DNA of 64,000 nt from Mycolicibacterium bacteremicum (GCF_943913955.1 NZ_CALUAE010000015.1:1-64000); one strand, 5' to 3'. Numbered from the stretch's first letter, positions 39,013 to 47,637 are shown. Notes: generated by a model not told the origin, from the letters alone. Translations and numbers: made by a program.

Positions 39013-40818
39013 GTGACCACCTCGGAATCCGGCGGTGCCGGCGGACGGCCGGGCGCCGAGTTGTCGACCTGGCTCGGTGCCATGCGAGAGCTCAGCGCGG
39101 CCGCGACCTCGGCGGCCGACCTGGCCGAACTGCTCGGGCAGGTCGCGACTACCGCGCGGGCGCTGCTCGGGTTCGACTTCTGCGGGGTGCTGATACCCGA
39201 TCCCGAACGCACCCGGCTCGTGGTGGCCGGGTGGAGCGGGCTGTCCGAGGACTACGTGGAGCGGGTCAACGGGGACCGGCCCATCCGCCTCGACGGCGGC
39301 GCCCCGTCGACCCGCGCCTTCCACAGCGCCCGGTCGGTCACCATCCGCGACATCACCGCCGACCCGGAGTTCACGCCGTGGGGTGGCGCCGCGCAGGAGC
39401 AGGGCTACCGGGCGCTGATCAGCGTGCCGCTGATCGCCGGCGGCCGCACGCTGGGCACGCTCAACGGCTACTTCATGCCGGTGCACACCTTCACCCCGTT
39501 CGAGATCGAGCGGATGACCCTGCTGGCCAACCACGCGGCGATCGCCCTCACCTCGGCCGACCGCCTGGACCAACTGCGCAGGCTGAACACCGAATTGCGC
39601 GAGCAGCGCGACGCGCTGGCGCGATCGGAGGAGATCCACAACAGCCTGTTGGCGGTGACGTTGCGGTCCGGTGGACTCGCCGGCGTCGCCGCGGCGCTGT
39701 CCGATCTCATCGGCCGGCCCGTCCTGATCGAGGACCCGCTGCACGAAGTTCTCGCCACCGCAGGGGAACCCACGTTGCTGCCGGACAGTCCGCAGCGCGT
39801 CGACCGGGTACCGGAGCAATCCGGATCGTCGCGACCGGTCCGGGCCGGCGACGGTGAGTTCTTCGTTTCCTCGCCGAAGCTCGACGGAGAACTGGTGGCC
39901 CGCATCTGGTTTCCCGATGGCGCCGGCGAACCGGACCCGATGACCGTGCGCGCCGTCGAGCACGCCTCGATGGTCGTGTCGCTGGAGTTGCTGCGGGCGC
40001 GCACCGCCGCCGAGGTGGAACAGCGGCTGCGCGGCGAACTGCTCTCCGAGGTGCTCAGCGAAGCCGCCGAACTTCCGGACGCGGTGTTGCGCCGTGCCCA
40101 ATTGCTCGGACACGATCTGAGCCAACCGCACCACGTCATCGTCGCGCGGATCAACCGGTTGCCCGGCCGGTCACCGAAGTTGCTGCGCGAGCGCATCTTC
40201 GGGCGCATCACCGAGTTGGCCGCCGACCACCGGCCGCGACCGCTGGCGGCATCCATCCGGGACGACATCGTGGTGCTGTGGCCACCGGGGGCGATCACGC
40301 CGGGATCGGACGGGCAGGCTTCCGCGGCGGCCACCGCGGCGGCCGTGCACACCGCCATCGTCGGCGGCGTGGACGGGATCGAGGCCACCGTGGCCGGAGT
40401 CGCCCCCGGCCGGGGAACCTACGCCGAGACCTTCCGCAGCATCAAGGGTGCGCTGACCATCGCGGTGGCCGCGGACCGCTGTGATGGCGTGGTGGCACTG
40501 GAGGATCTGGGTGTCGCCGGGTTGCTCCTGCAACTGGACGACCCCACCGTGCTCAGCGCGTTCGCGGCGAGGACGCTCGGACCGCTGCGTGAATACGACC
40601 GGACCCACGGCACCGAACTGGTGCGCACCATCCGCACCTACCTGGCCTGCAATCAGGACCGCAAGCGGGGCGCCGCGGCGCTGCACATCCATCCGAACAC
40701 GCTGACCCAACGGCTGCAGCGGGCCGAGACGCTGTGTCGGGTGTCGCTGTCGGATCCCGCGTCGGTACTGCAGTTCGCCACCGCGCTGACCGTCGACGAC
40801 GTGGCCGCCCAACTCTGA
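39013..40818 (+). CDS. GAF-domain PucR/CdaR-type transcriptional regulator
   Basis: A 601-residue regulator. Residues about 20-185 form a GAF domain (LAELLGQVATTARALLGFDFCGVLIPD to LANHAAIALTSADRLDQL). A short coiled-coil-like helix follows (LRRLNTELREQRDALARSEEIHNSLL), then a CdaR-like middle domain. The C-terminal PucR-type helix-turn-helix reads LVRTIRTYLACNQDRKRGAAALHIHPNTLTQRLQRAETL. Such proteins activate catabolic genes on binding the substrate. It starts at GTG 39013, divergent from the aldehyde dehydrogenase operon and followed by the amidohydrolase and ene-reductase genes. It is the likely switch for the whole 34-43 kb set. Confidence 0.88.
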   Translation: MTTSESGGAGGRPGAELSTWLGAMRELSAAATSAADLAELLGQVATTARALLGFDFCGVLIPDPERTRLVVAGWSGLSEDYVERVNGDRPIRLDGGAPSTRAFHSARSVTIRDITADPEFTPWGGAAQEQGYRALISVPLIAGGRTLGTLNGYFMPVHTFTPFEIERMTLLANHAAIALTSADRLDQLRRLNTELREQRDALARSEEIHNSLLAVTLRSGGLAGVAAALSDLIGRPVLIEDPLHEVLATAGEPTLLPDSPQRVDRVPEQSGSSRPVRAGDGEFFVSSPKLDGELVARIWFPDGAGEPDPMTVRAVEHASMVVSLELLRARTAAEVEQRLRGELLSEVLSEAAELPDAVLRRAQLLGHDLSQPHHVIVARINRLPGRSPKLLRERIFGRITELAADHRPRPLAASIRDDIVVLWPPGAITPGSDGQASAAATAAAVHTAIVGGVDGIEATVAGVAPGRGTYAETFRSIKGALTIAVAADRCDGVVALEDLGVAGLLLQLDDPTVLSAFAARTLGPLREYDRTHGTELVRTIRTYLACNQDRKRGAAALHIHPNTLTQRLQRAETLCRVSLSDPASVLQFATALTVDDVAAQL

Positions 40819-40895
40819 GCGCTACCGGCTGGCGGGTAACCGATCCGGTGGCCAGCGGGCAGGATCGCGGCCGTCGGCGGTGGCATATTGATGGC

Positions 40896-40933
40896 CACCG
40901 ATACACACCGATCCCCGATTTATGTGTTCGGTG
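40896..40933. promoter_or_regulatory. Imperfect inverted repeat upstream of the amidohydrolase gene
   Basis: CACCGATACACA (40896-40907) and TGTGTTCGGTG (40923-40933) pair except for one extra base. They lie in the 177-bp gap after the PucR gene, 63 bp before the amidohydrolase start. It may be an activator or repressor site. Confidence 0.4.
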
Positions 40934-40995
40934 ACATTGAGCATGCGCGCACACCGGATGACACTCGTAGCGACATCGCGAGGGAAGGACCCACA

Positions 40996-41973
40996 ATGAT
41001 CAGCGCAGACCTGGCGCCCGGAGTGATCGACGTGCACGCGCACTGGTTGCCGCGGGAGTTGTTCGACCTCCCCGGGGCCGGCCCGCACGGCCGCATGCAC
41101 GACCGGGACGGCCAGTTGTTCCTCGGCGAGATCCCGCTGTCCATTGCCACCGACGCGATGAGTGATATCGCGGCCATCCGGGATGACATGCGGCGCAACG
41201 AGGTCGGCGTCCGCGTGCTGTCCGCACCGCCGTTCGCGTTCCCGCTGCAGGCCGGCGCGGCCGCCGACACCTACGTCGCGGCCTTCAACAGCGCGCTGAC
41301 CGATACCGTCGCCGACGCCGACGGTGCACTGCTGGGTCTGGGGCTGGTCAGTCTGGCCGACAGCGCAGCCGTCACCGTCCAGCTGCAGCAGCTCGCCGAC
41401 ACCGAAGGTATTGCCGGCGTGGCCATTCCGCCCCTGCTGGGTGACGAGTCGCTGGACGGCCCGGCGCTCGGGCACGTGCTGCGGGAGGCGGCCCGGCTCG
41501 ACCTGTCGGTGCTGGTGCACCCGATGCAGCTGCCGCAGCCGCAGTGGTCGCGGTACTACCTGAACAACCTGATCGGCAACCCGACCGAATCCGCCACCGC
41601 CGTCGCCTCGCTGATCCTCAGCGGCCTGAAGGATCAACTGCCCGGCCTGCGGATCTGTTTCGTGCACGGCGGCGGATGCGCGCCGGGCCTGCTCGGCCGG
41701 TGGACGCATGGCTGGACCGCGCGTGCCGACGTCCGCGCCGCCGGGGCGCGGGCGCCGCAGGAGGTGTTCGGCGAGCTGTTCTTCGACACCGTCACCCACG
41801 GCGCCGCGCAGCTCGATCTGCTGCGCGCCGTGGCGGGCGTCGACCGGGTGGTGTGCGGCAGCGATTACCCGTTCGACATGGCCGATGCCGACCCGGCCCG
41901 CTTCGCCGTCGAGCACGGACCCGGCCGGGACAGCATCATCCGTGCCGCCCTGGCCTACCTCGGCCTGAACTGA
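40996..41973 (+). CDS. Amidohydrolase-2 / ACMSD-like decarboxylase or hydrolase
   Basis: A 325-residue metal-dependent TIM-barrel enzyme. The N-terminal metal motif is VIDVHAHWLP. Further sites are SVLVHPMQL (metal His), RICFVHGGGCAPGLLGRW (active-site His) and VVCGSDYPFDM (catalytic Asp). This pattern fits the ACMSD-like group that decarboxylates or hydrolyses ring-fission products. ATG at 40996 lies 5-10 nt after GAAGGAC. It precedes the ene-reductase gene by 12 bp, so the two form one unit. With the flavin hydroxylase and aldehyde dehydrogenase it could handle a carboxymuconate-semialdehyde-like intermediate; this is inference. Confidence 0.85.
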   Translation: MISADLAPGVIDVHAHWLPRELFDLPGAGPHGRMHDRDGQLFLGEIPLSIATDAMSDIAAIRDDMRRNEVGVRVLSAPPFAFPLQAGAAADTYVAAFNSALTDTVADADGALLGLGLVSLADSAAVTVQLQQLADTEGIAGVAIPPLLGDESLDGPALGHVLREAARLDLSVLVHPMQLPQPQWSRYYLNNLIGNPTESATAVASLILSGLKDQLPGLRICFVHGGGCAPGLLGRWTHGWTARADVRAAGARAPQEVFGELFFDTVTHGAAQLDLLRAVAGVDRVVCGSDYPFDMADADPARFAVEHGPGRDSIIRAALAYLGLN

Positions 41974-41985
41974 GGAGTAGCAGAC

Positions 41986-43065
41986 ATGGCACAGCTGTTC
42001 AGTCCGCTGACCCTGCGCGAGGTGACCTTCGCCCACCGGGCGTGGATGTCACCGATGATGCAGTTCGCCGCGGTGTCCGCGGGCCCCGACGAGGGATCGC
42101 CCACCGACTGGCACCTGCAGCATCTCGGGTCGCGCGCCGTCGCCGGCGCCGCGCTGGTCATGGTCGAGGCGACCGCCGTACACCCGGCCGGGCGCAGCAG
42201 CGTCTTCGACCTCGGATTGTGGAACGACCGGCAGGTCGACGGGCTGGCGCGGATCGCCGGGTTCATCGGCGCGCAGGGCGCGGTGCCCGGCATCCAGATC
42301 GTGCACGCCGGCCGCAAGGGATCCACCGGCCGGCCATGGGGTACCGATGACCGACGCTGGCCCACGGTCGGTCCCAGCGCGGTGCCGTTCGGCCGACTGC
42401 CCGCGCCCGCCGCGCTCGGGGTCGACGAGATCGGCGCGCTCGTCGCCGCGTTCGCCGCCGCCGCGCGCCGGGCCGCCGACGCCGGGTTCAAGGTCCTGGA
42501 ACTGCACGGGGCGCACGGTTACCTGATCCACCAGTTCCTGTCCCCGCACGCCAACACCCGCACCGATCACTACGGCGGCGAACTGGAGAACCGGATGCGC
42601 TTCGCGCTGGAGGTCGTCACCGCGGTGCGTGCGGCGTGGCCGCAGGAGTTGCCGCTGTTCTTCCGGGTGTCGGCGACCGACTGGCTCGGCGGGGACACCG
42701 AGGACCCCCGCCCGGGCTGGACGGTGGCCGACACCGTCACCCTCGCGGTGCGGTTGAAGACACTCGGGGTGGATCTGGTCGACGTGTCCAGCGGGGGATC
42801 GGCACCCGATGCGGTGATCCCCGTCGGGCCGGGATATCAGGTGCCGTTCGCGGCGCGGGTCCGCAAGGAAGCCGAGATCGCGACCAGCGCCGTCGGATTG
42901 ATCACCGGTGCGGAGCAGGCCGAGGGCATCATCACCGGCGAGGACGCCGATGCGGTGTTCCTGGCCCGCGAGCTGCTGCGCAACCCCGGCTGGGTGTGGC
43001 AGGCGGCGCAGCACCTGGGCGTCGAGATCGGGCATCCGCCGGCCTACGGTCGCGCCTTCCGCTGA
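41986..43065 (+). CDS. Old-yellow-enzyme family NADH:flavin oxidoreductase
   Basis: A 359-residue FMN TIM-barrel protein: LFSPLTLREVTFAHRAWMSPMMQFAA at the start, IQIVHAGRKGS, VLELHGAHGYLIHQFLSPHANTRTDHYGGELENRMRFALEV (the substrate-binding His pair and the family signature), VDVSSGGSAPDAVI and AVFLARELLRNPGW. This is the YqjM/bacterial ene-reductase type. It would reduce an activated C=C bond using NAD(P)H. It follows the amidohydrolase and is closed by a strong terminator. It may reduce an unsaturated ring-fission intermediate. Confidence 0.9.
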   Translation: MAQLFSPLTLREVTFAHRAWMSPMMQFAAVSAGPDEGSPTDWHLQHLGSRAVAGAALVMVEATAVHPAGRSSVFDLGLWNDRQVDGLARIAGFIGAQGAVPGIQIVHAGRKGSTGRPWGTDDRRWPTVGPSAVPFGRLPAPAALGVDEIGALVAAFAAAARRAADAGFKVLELHGAHGYLIHQFLSPHANTRTDHYGGELENRMRFALEVVTAVRAAWPQELPLFFRVSATDWLGGDTEDPRPGWTVADTVTLAVRLKTLGVDLVDVSSGGSAPDAVIPVGPGYQVPFAARVRKEAEIATSAVGLITGAEQAEGIITGEDADAVFLARELLRNPGWVWQAAQHLGVEIGHPPAYGRAFR

Positions 43066-43067
43066 CC

Positions 43068-43129
43068 GGCGAAACTCGCGTACCCGGGGTCGATTCGCAC
43101 GAGAACACCCCGGGTACGGGGGTTTCGCC
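43068..43129. terminator. Strong bidirectional terminator
   Basis: Arms at 43068-43090 and 43107-43129 form a 23-bp stem with only one mismatch and one G-U pair (GGCGAAAC...CGTACCCGGGGT against its complement) and a 16-nt loop. The right arm carries GGGGGTTTCGCC. It lies between the convergent ene-reductase and a small exported-protein gene. Confidence 0.8.
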
Positions 43130-43158
43130 GCAGTCGGCCGGCCGGCCGGACGGAGCCG

Positions 43159-43563
43159 CTAGGCCGGGAAGAACCCGTCGCCGGTCAGCACACCCGGCTG
43201 CCAGCCCCGCGCGCCGAGGCACAGCATCGGGCGGCCGTCGGCGGTCTGGGCCGCGCCCTGGGGCACCGAGCACGGGGCACCGGTCTCCTGCACACCGTGC
43301 AGGTCGTAGGACACCGTCCAGAACCCGGTGTAGACCGGCGGCCACTGGTTGGGGATCCAGCTGCACTTCATCGGCTGCCCGCCGCGACCGCGGCCGAAGG
43401 TGAACAGCTGGGTGTTCTCGCACGGCGCACCGAGCGCGGCGTGATAGTTCATGCCGGGCACATCGTTGGGGTAGTGGCCGGACTCGTCATCGGCGGTGGC
43501 CGGCGCAGCAAAACCCAGTGCGGCGACCGCCATCGACGCAGCAACCGTCAGTTCACGAAACAT
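43159..43563 (-). CDS. Small exported Cys-containing protein
   Basis: A 134-residue protein with a signal peptide (FRELTVAASMAVAALGFAAPATA, cleavage near residue 24). The mature part of about 110 residues holds four cysteines (in GAPCENTQL, PMKCSWIP, GAPCSVPQ and PMLCLGARG), suited to two disulfides, plus several aromatic residues. It resembles conserved small secreted mycobacterial proteins of unknown role. It is alone between a terminator and the next gene (65 bp). Confidence 0.75.
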   Translation of the reverse strand: MFRELTVAASMAVAALGFAAPATADDESGHYPNDVPGMNYHAALGAPCENTQLFTFGRGRGGQPMKCSWIPNQWPPVYTGFWTVSYDLHGVQETGAPCSVPQGAAQTADGRPMLCLGARGWQPGVLTGDGFFPA

Positions 43564-43628
43564 GTCCCACCTTCACCGTGGCCGATCATCTCGGCAAAGC
43601 TTAGTGGCGCCGGGCCCGGGTTCGTGGG

Positions 43629-43985
43629 CTATTCCGGCGCGTCGAGCACGCTGACCGCGATGCCGTAGGGCAGGAAGCGCACCCGGCGTGCCGGATCGGT
43701 GTTGTTCTTGTTGGCGCGCAGCGCGTCGAGTTCGCTGGGATACACCTCTTCGATGTGCGCCCCGCCGGCCGCGTCGACGGTGTAGATGGCCCACACCCCG
43801 TCGCCGGCATCACCGGTGGTCTCCGGGGCCGCCGGTCTGGCCTGGTGGGTGAACTGGTCGATCAGGGTGGCCCAGCCGGCCCGCTTGCCGAACCGGTCGA
43901 GCGCGTCGCGTAGGCCCTCGCCGGCCTCGCGGGCGAGCCTGTCAAACTCTTCTGGGTCGATACCGAACGGCCCGTTCTGGCTCAT
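43629..43985 (-). CDS. Conserved hypothetical protein
   Basis: A 118-residue soluble acidic protein with an N-terminal amphipathic helix (DPEEFDRLAREAGEGLRDALDRFGKRAGWATLIDQF) and a beta-rich C-terminal part (VWAIYTVDAAGGAHIEEVYPSELDALRANKNNTDPARRVRFLPYGIAVSVLD). ATG at 43985 has AAGGAGG upstream. I do not recognise a family. The spelling of the C-terminal domain suggests a small single-domain protein conserved in mycobacteria. It is divergent from the isomerase-like gene, 37 bp away. Confidence 0.7.
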   Translation of the reverse strand: MSQNGPFGIDPEEFDRLAREAGEGLRDALDRFGKRAGWATLIDQFTHQARPAAPETTGDAGDGVWAIYTVDAAGGAHIEEVYPSELDALRANKNNTDPARRVRFLPYGIAVSVLDAPE

Positions 43986-44022
43986 TGCCGTCCTCCTTCA
44001 CGCAGGGGTGGTAACCAAGGAT

Positions 44023-44841
44023 ATGTCCACAACACGTAGTGCGGTTCTGGCGGCGGTGGAGCGCTCGCCGGCGGCAGCCGCCGCGCACGATCGGTCCGGC
44101 TGGGTGGGCCTGTTCACCCCGGACGGCCGGATCGAGGACCCGGTCGGGTCGCGTCCGCACAGCGGGCGTGCCGAGATCGAACAGTTCTACGACACCTTCA
44201 TCGGACCGCGCACCATCACCTTCCACCGCGATATCGACATCGTGCGCGGGCACACGGTGCTGCGCGACCTGGTGCTGGAGGTCGGGATGGGCAGCCCGAC
44301 CGGTCTCGGGACGGTGACCATGCGGATCCCGGCGGTGCTGCGTTACGACGTCACCGACGTCGGCGACGGTCTGGCCATCGACCGGCTGCAGGCCTTCTGG
44401 GAGTTGCCGGCGATGGCGTGGCAGTTCACCCGCAACGGCCCGGCGGCGGTGCCCGCGGCGGTCCAGTTGACCCGGGCACTGCTGGTCAATCAGGGACCCG
44501 CGGGGGTGTTCGGGTTCGCGAGCGGTCTGGGCGGCGTGGGTGGGCGGGGCAAGCGCCTGATCGGGCAGCTGATCGACGATGCCACCGCCGGTGACGAGAT
44601 GACGGTGAAGCGCAGGCTCGGACCTGACGCCGAGATCACCGCCGGGGACACCGAGCGGCTGCGGCCGAGCGAGCTCGTCGCGACGCTGGCGGGGATGCAC
44701 CGACAGACCCTGCTGACCGCCGGCCGGCATGTCGCGGTCAGTCTCACCGGTCCGGCCGGGCCCGCGGTGTTGATCGCCGATGTCGGTGTACGGCCCACCC
44801 GGATCCGGCGGGTGCGACTGTTCGCCGACGAGGCCGGCTAG
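44023..44841 (+). CDS. Ketosteroid-isomerase/SnoaL-like protein
   Basis: A 272-residue protein. The first 130 residues are NTF2-like in the manner of steroid delta-isomerases (HDRSGWVGLFTPDGRIEDPVGSRPHSGRAEIEQFYDTFIGPRTITFHRDIDIVRG). The second half (GPAGVFGFASGLGGVGGRGKRLIGQLIDDATAGDEMTVKRRLGPDAEIT) may be a degenerate second NTF2 copy. ATG at 44023 directly follows AAGGAT. It could isomerise a steroid-like or polyketide substrate; no partner genes are adjacent, so this is open. Confidence 0.72.
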   Translation: MSTTRSAVLAAVERSPAAAAAHDRSGWVGLFTPDGRIEDPVGSRPHSGRAEIEQFYDTFIGPRTITFHRDIDIVRGHTVLRDLVLEVGMGSPTGLGTVTMRIPAVLRYDVTDVGDGLAIDRLQAFWELPAMAWQFTRNGPAAVPAAVQLTRALLVNQGPAGVFGFASGLGGVGGRGKRLIGQLIDDATAGDEMTVKRRLGPDAEITAGDTERLRPSELVATLAGMHRQTLLTAGRHVAVSLTGPAGPAVLIADVGVRPTRIRRVRLFADEAG

Positions 44842-44884
44842 ATGGGTGTGTCGCGCAGCGCCGTATCGGGTACGTGAGAGCGTT

Positions 44885-45496
44885 ATGTCCACCATGGACA
44901 GTTCCGAGGGTTCCCCACCCGCCCATCCGGGCGCAGGCACGCCGGGCCGGTACATCAGCTACGAGGAGTTCGGCCGCCAGTTCTTCGAGGTCGCGGTCTC
45001 GGAGAAGCGCGTCGCCGACGCCATCGGGGCGATCGCCGGCGACGAGTTCCAGATGGGACCGATGGGTCAGGGCCCGGGCGGGATCGCCAAGGTCACCGCG
45101 CGGGTGCGGGTCCAGTACCCGCGGGTGACCCGCCGGGTCGGCGACAGCATCACCTTCGACATCCGGATTCCGCTGGAGATCAACATGGTGATCGATCTGC
45201 GGATCGACAAGCCGCGCTTCATGGTCTTCGGGGAGATCTCGCTACAGGCGACCGCCCGCGCGGCCGAACCGCTGCTGCTGATCATCGATGTCGGGAAGCC
45301 CGGCCCCCGCGATATCGCGATCCATGTGACATCGGGCACGCTGCGCGCCGAGGTGCTGCGGGTGATGGCCGGTATCGACGCCGAGATCAAGCGGTTCATC
45401 TCGGCACACGTGGCTGGTGAGATCGACAGTCCCGGTGCGCGCGAGGCCAGGATCATCGACGTCGCCCAACAGATCGAGGGCGCCTGGCACAGCTGA
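44885..45496 (+). CDS. Conserved protein of unknown function
   Basis: A 203-residue protein without signal peptide or membrane span. The N-terminus (GRYISYEEFGRQFFEVAVSEKRVADAIGAIAGDEFQMGPMGQGPGGIAKV) is followed by a beta-rich stretch (RVGDSITFDIRIPLEINMVIDLRIDKPRFMVFGEISLQATARAAEPLLLIIDVGKPG) that could form a lipid- or ligand-binding barrel. The C-terminus is helical. I recognise it only as a likely mycobacterial conserved hypothetical. ATG at 44885; another in-frame ATG at 44894 is possible. Confidence 0.7.
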   Translation: MSTMDSSEGSPPAHPGAGTPGRYISYEEFGRQFFEVAVSEKRVADAIGAIAGDEFQMGPMGQGPGGIAKVTARVRVQYPRVTRRVGDSITFDIRIPLEINMVIDLRIDKPRFMVFGEISLQATARAAEPLLLIIDVGKPGPRDIAIHVTSGTLRAEVLRVMAGIDAEIKRFISAHVAGEIDSPGAREARIIDVAQQIEGAWHS

Positions 45497-45539
45497 CGGT
45501 GGCCGGAGCGGGCGCCGCGATGGCATAGCATTGCCAGCC

Positions 45540-45908
45540 ATGCGCCGTCTCGCCACCTGTGTGTTGTCCACCGTCGCGTCGGCCGGTGCCGTGCTCGCCC
45601 TCGCTGCTCCGGCCCAGGCGGAGTCCGCGGCCGACGTCTTCCTCAACGCGCTGGACGCCGCCGGGGTGACGGCGCCGAACACCATGAACGCCGTGGACAC
45701 CCTGGCGCTCGGACAGTCGGTGTGCCCGATGCTGTCGCAGCCCGGCCAGAATGCCGCCGATGCCGCGGCCACCGTCGCCGACCGCGCCGGTATGTCGCTC
45801 GGTCCGGCGACCATGTTCACCGGTGTGGCGATCTCGATGTTCTGCCCGGCAGCGGTCGCCGGTATCGGTGACGGGAAGATCTTCGGGTTCGACCCGTTCG
45901 GGCTCTGA
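45540..45908 (+). CDS. DUF732 family exported protein
   Basis: A 122-residue secreted protein with signal peptide RRLATCVLSTVASAGAVLALAAPAQA (cleavage near 27). The DUF732 domain follows: ADVFLNALDAAGVTAPNTMNAVDTLALGQSVCPMLSQPGQNAADAAATVA and a second Cys in AISMFCPAAV, giving the usual disulfide pair. DUF732 proteins are abundant in mycobacteria and have no known function. A TAGCAT -10-like hexamer lies 8 nt before the ATG. Confidence 0.88.
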   Translation: MRRLATCVLSTVASAGAVLALAAPAQAESAADVFLNALDAAGVTAPNTMNAVDTLALGQSVCPMLSQPGQNAADAAATVADRAGMSLGPATMFTGVAISMFCPAAVAGIGDGKIFGFDPFGL

Positions 45909-45922
45909 TCGCCCCGCCCGGA

Positions 45923-46714
45923 CTACTGGGCCTGCGATCGCGCCGAGACCGGGATCAGTCGTGGATGCCGTGGCTCGTGTCCGTGAAACGCGCTGCGTCC
46001 CCGCAGATGACGCCATATCCACGGCATGAACATGTTCTGCGTCCACAGCACCTGTGAGTACATCCGCGAGCGCAGCGTCGGACTTTCGTCGCCGGCCGGT
46101 GCATCGGCCCAATCATGGTTGGCGCCAGGCAGTTCCAGGGCCTCTGCCGCGGCGGCGGCGAACAACAGGTGGCCGGTGCGCGATCCGTGTACCCGGTCCG
46201 GACTCCATACGGCCGGATCGGTCATCGACGCGGCGTCGTACAGGTCGACCAGACGGAACCCGTGCCGGTCGGCCGCCGCGCGGATGACGTCGTTGATGCG
46301 CAGCACCCGCGCGATGAGCAGCCGGCCGGCGGGCAGGATCTGGGTGATGTCGGGGAAGGTGGTCGTCACCACGGTCGCCCCGGAGCTCGCCAGGGTGTCG
46401 TGCAGGGTGTCCAGATCCCGCAGGGCGCGGGCGAACCGGCGGCCGGGCCGCGTCACGTCGTTCATGCCGACGCACACGGTGATCAGGTCGGGTTGCATCG
46501 CCAGCGCCTGCGGCAGCTGCACTTCCAGTACATCGGCGATCCGCTTACCGCGGATCGCCAGGTTGGCGTACTGCAGCCCGGGGCAGTGCGCGTCCACCAT
46601 CCGGGCCAGCCGGTCGGCGAACCCGATCAGCGTCCCCGAATCGTCGAGATCCCAGAGTCCCTCGGTCTGACTGTCGCCCACCGCGACATATCTGCTGTAC
46701 CGGGTGTCGGCCAC
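45923..46714 (-). CDS. SGNH/GDSL-type hydrolase
   Basis: A 263-residue esterase-type protein with the GDS motif YVAVGDSQTEG (Ser15), block II/III elements YANLAIRGKRIADVL and CVGMNDVTRPG, and block V SPDRVHGSRTGH with the catalytic Asp and His. It would hydrolyse an ester or acyl group. It has no signal peptide. GTG at 46714 is supported by TACAGT 7 nt upstream on the minus strand; the longer frame lacks coding character. It is convergent with the DUF732 gene (14 bp). Confidence 0.85.
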   Translation of the reverse strand: MADTRYSRYVAVGDSQTEGLWDLDDSGTLIGFADRLARMVDAHCPGLQYANLAIRGKRIADVLEVQLPQALAMQPDLITVCVGMNDVTRPGRRFARALRDLDTLHDTLASSGATVVTTTFPDITQILPAGRLLIARVLRINDVIRAAADRHGFRLVDLYDAASMTDPAVWSPDRVHGSRTGHLLFAAAAAEALELPGANHDWADAPAGDESPTLRSRMYSQVLWTQNMFMPWIWRHLRGRSAFHGHEPRHPRLIPVSARSQAQ

Positions 46715-46766
46715 GGTGGTGACTGTAGCGGCGAGCGCCCCGTGGCGCCGTATGACGTGCGCTACG

Positions 46767-47024
46767 TCAGCCGACGTCGAGATACACCAGGTTGCCGCCG
46801 AGCGGCCGGTAGTTCTCACCCGGGCGCACACTGAGCACGGTCGAACGATCCAATGGCGCACTGGTGCGTGGTTGCACGATCACCACGACGCCACTGCTCT
46901 CCAGTTCTGTCACGGCGTCCTCGGCGTCACCCGGTCCGGACGGAGCCGCCGCAGCCGGCGCTGCCAGCCCGACCATCGACCCCGCCAGTACCGCCCCCAA
47001 CGCGGCGAATCCTCTTGCCTGCAT
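46767..47024 (-). CDS. Small exported protein
   Basis: An 85-residue protein with a signal peptide (ARGFAALGAVLAGSMVGLAAPAAAA, cleavage near 27). The mature peptide of about 58 residues contains EDAVTELESSGVVVIVQPRTSAPLDRSTVLSVRPG. This is like the helix-strand opening of a PASTA-like or small secreted mycobacterial domain. ATG at 47024 has GAAGG upstream. Function unknown. Confidence 0.7.
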   Translation of the reverse strand: MQARGFAALGAVLAGSMVGLAAPAAAAPSGPGDAEDAVTELESSGVVVIVQPRTSAPLDRSTVLSVRPGENYRPLGGNLVYLDVG

Positions 47025-47148
47025 GGCTTTACTGCCTTCTTTCTCACAACTGCTGCTGTGTGCAACCGGTCGGGGTCGGTCGGAATTCCATGGAACGTAA
47101 GGGTTGACAGCAGGTGAACAGTTGCGTCATCCGCCCATGGACACCCAG

Positions 47149-47154
47149 TACGCT
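47149..47154 (+). promoter_or_regulatory. -10 element TACGCT, probable leaderless start
   Basis: TACGCT ends 6 nt before the ATG at 47161. This favours that start over the in-frame ATG at 47137, which lies upstream of the element. Confidence 0.5.
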
Positions 47155-47160
47155 GCGGTG

Positions 47161-47637
47161 ATGCCGCAAGCAAGTGCAGGACTGCTGTTGTTCCGGGTGA
47201 TCGACGGCACAGCCGAAGTGCTCATCGGGCACCCCGGCGGGCCGTTCTGGGCGCGCAAAGATGATGGCGCATGGTCGATTCCGAAGGGGGAGTTCGACGG
47301 GTCCGAGCAGGCCTGGCCCGCGGCGCGACGGGAGTTCGCCGAAGAGGTGGGCCTGGCGGTGCCCGAAGGTCCGCGGATCGACTTCCCGCCGCTGCGTCAA
47401 CCGAGCGGCAAGATCATCACCGCCTTCGCCGTCGAGGCCGACCTCGACGTCACCGACGCCGTCAGCAACACCTTCGAGATCGAGTGGCCGCGGGGATCCG
47501 GCCGGCTGCGTCAGTACCCCGAACTCGACCGGGTGCAGTGGTTCCCGGTCGGCCAGGCCCGCGTGAAACTGCTCAAGGGGCAACGGCCGCTGCTGGATCA
47601 GCTGATGCAGCAACTAGCCGGGCGCGCGGTCGAGTGA
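47161..47637 (+). CDS. Nudix hydrolase
   Basis: A 158-residue pyrophosphohydrolase of the Nudix family. The Nudix box is perfect: GEFDGSEQAWPAARREFAEEVGL (G-x5-E-x7-REU-x-EE-x-G-U). The opening ASAGLLLFRVIDGTAEVLIGHPGGPFWARKDDGAWSIPKGE is typical of MutT-like proteins that act on nucleoside polyphosphate or dinucleotide substrates. The specific substrate cannot be told. It is convergent with the kinase gene; the stops are adjacent. Confidence 0.92.
   Translation: MPQASAGLLLFRVIDGTAEVLIGHPGGPFWARKDDGAWSIPKGEFDGSEQAWPAARREFAEEVGLAVPEGPRIDFPPLRQPSGKIITAFAVEADLDVTDAVSNTFEIEWPRGSGRLRQYPELDRVQWFPVGQARVKLLKGQRPLLDQLMQQLAGRAVE

Noticed and set aside
37399..40134. 911-codon frame joining the aldehyde dehydrogenase to antisense of the PucR gene
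   Set aside because: Only the part from ATG 38886 reads as aldehyde dehydrogenase. The upstream part is the shadow of the divergent regulator gene.
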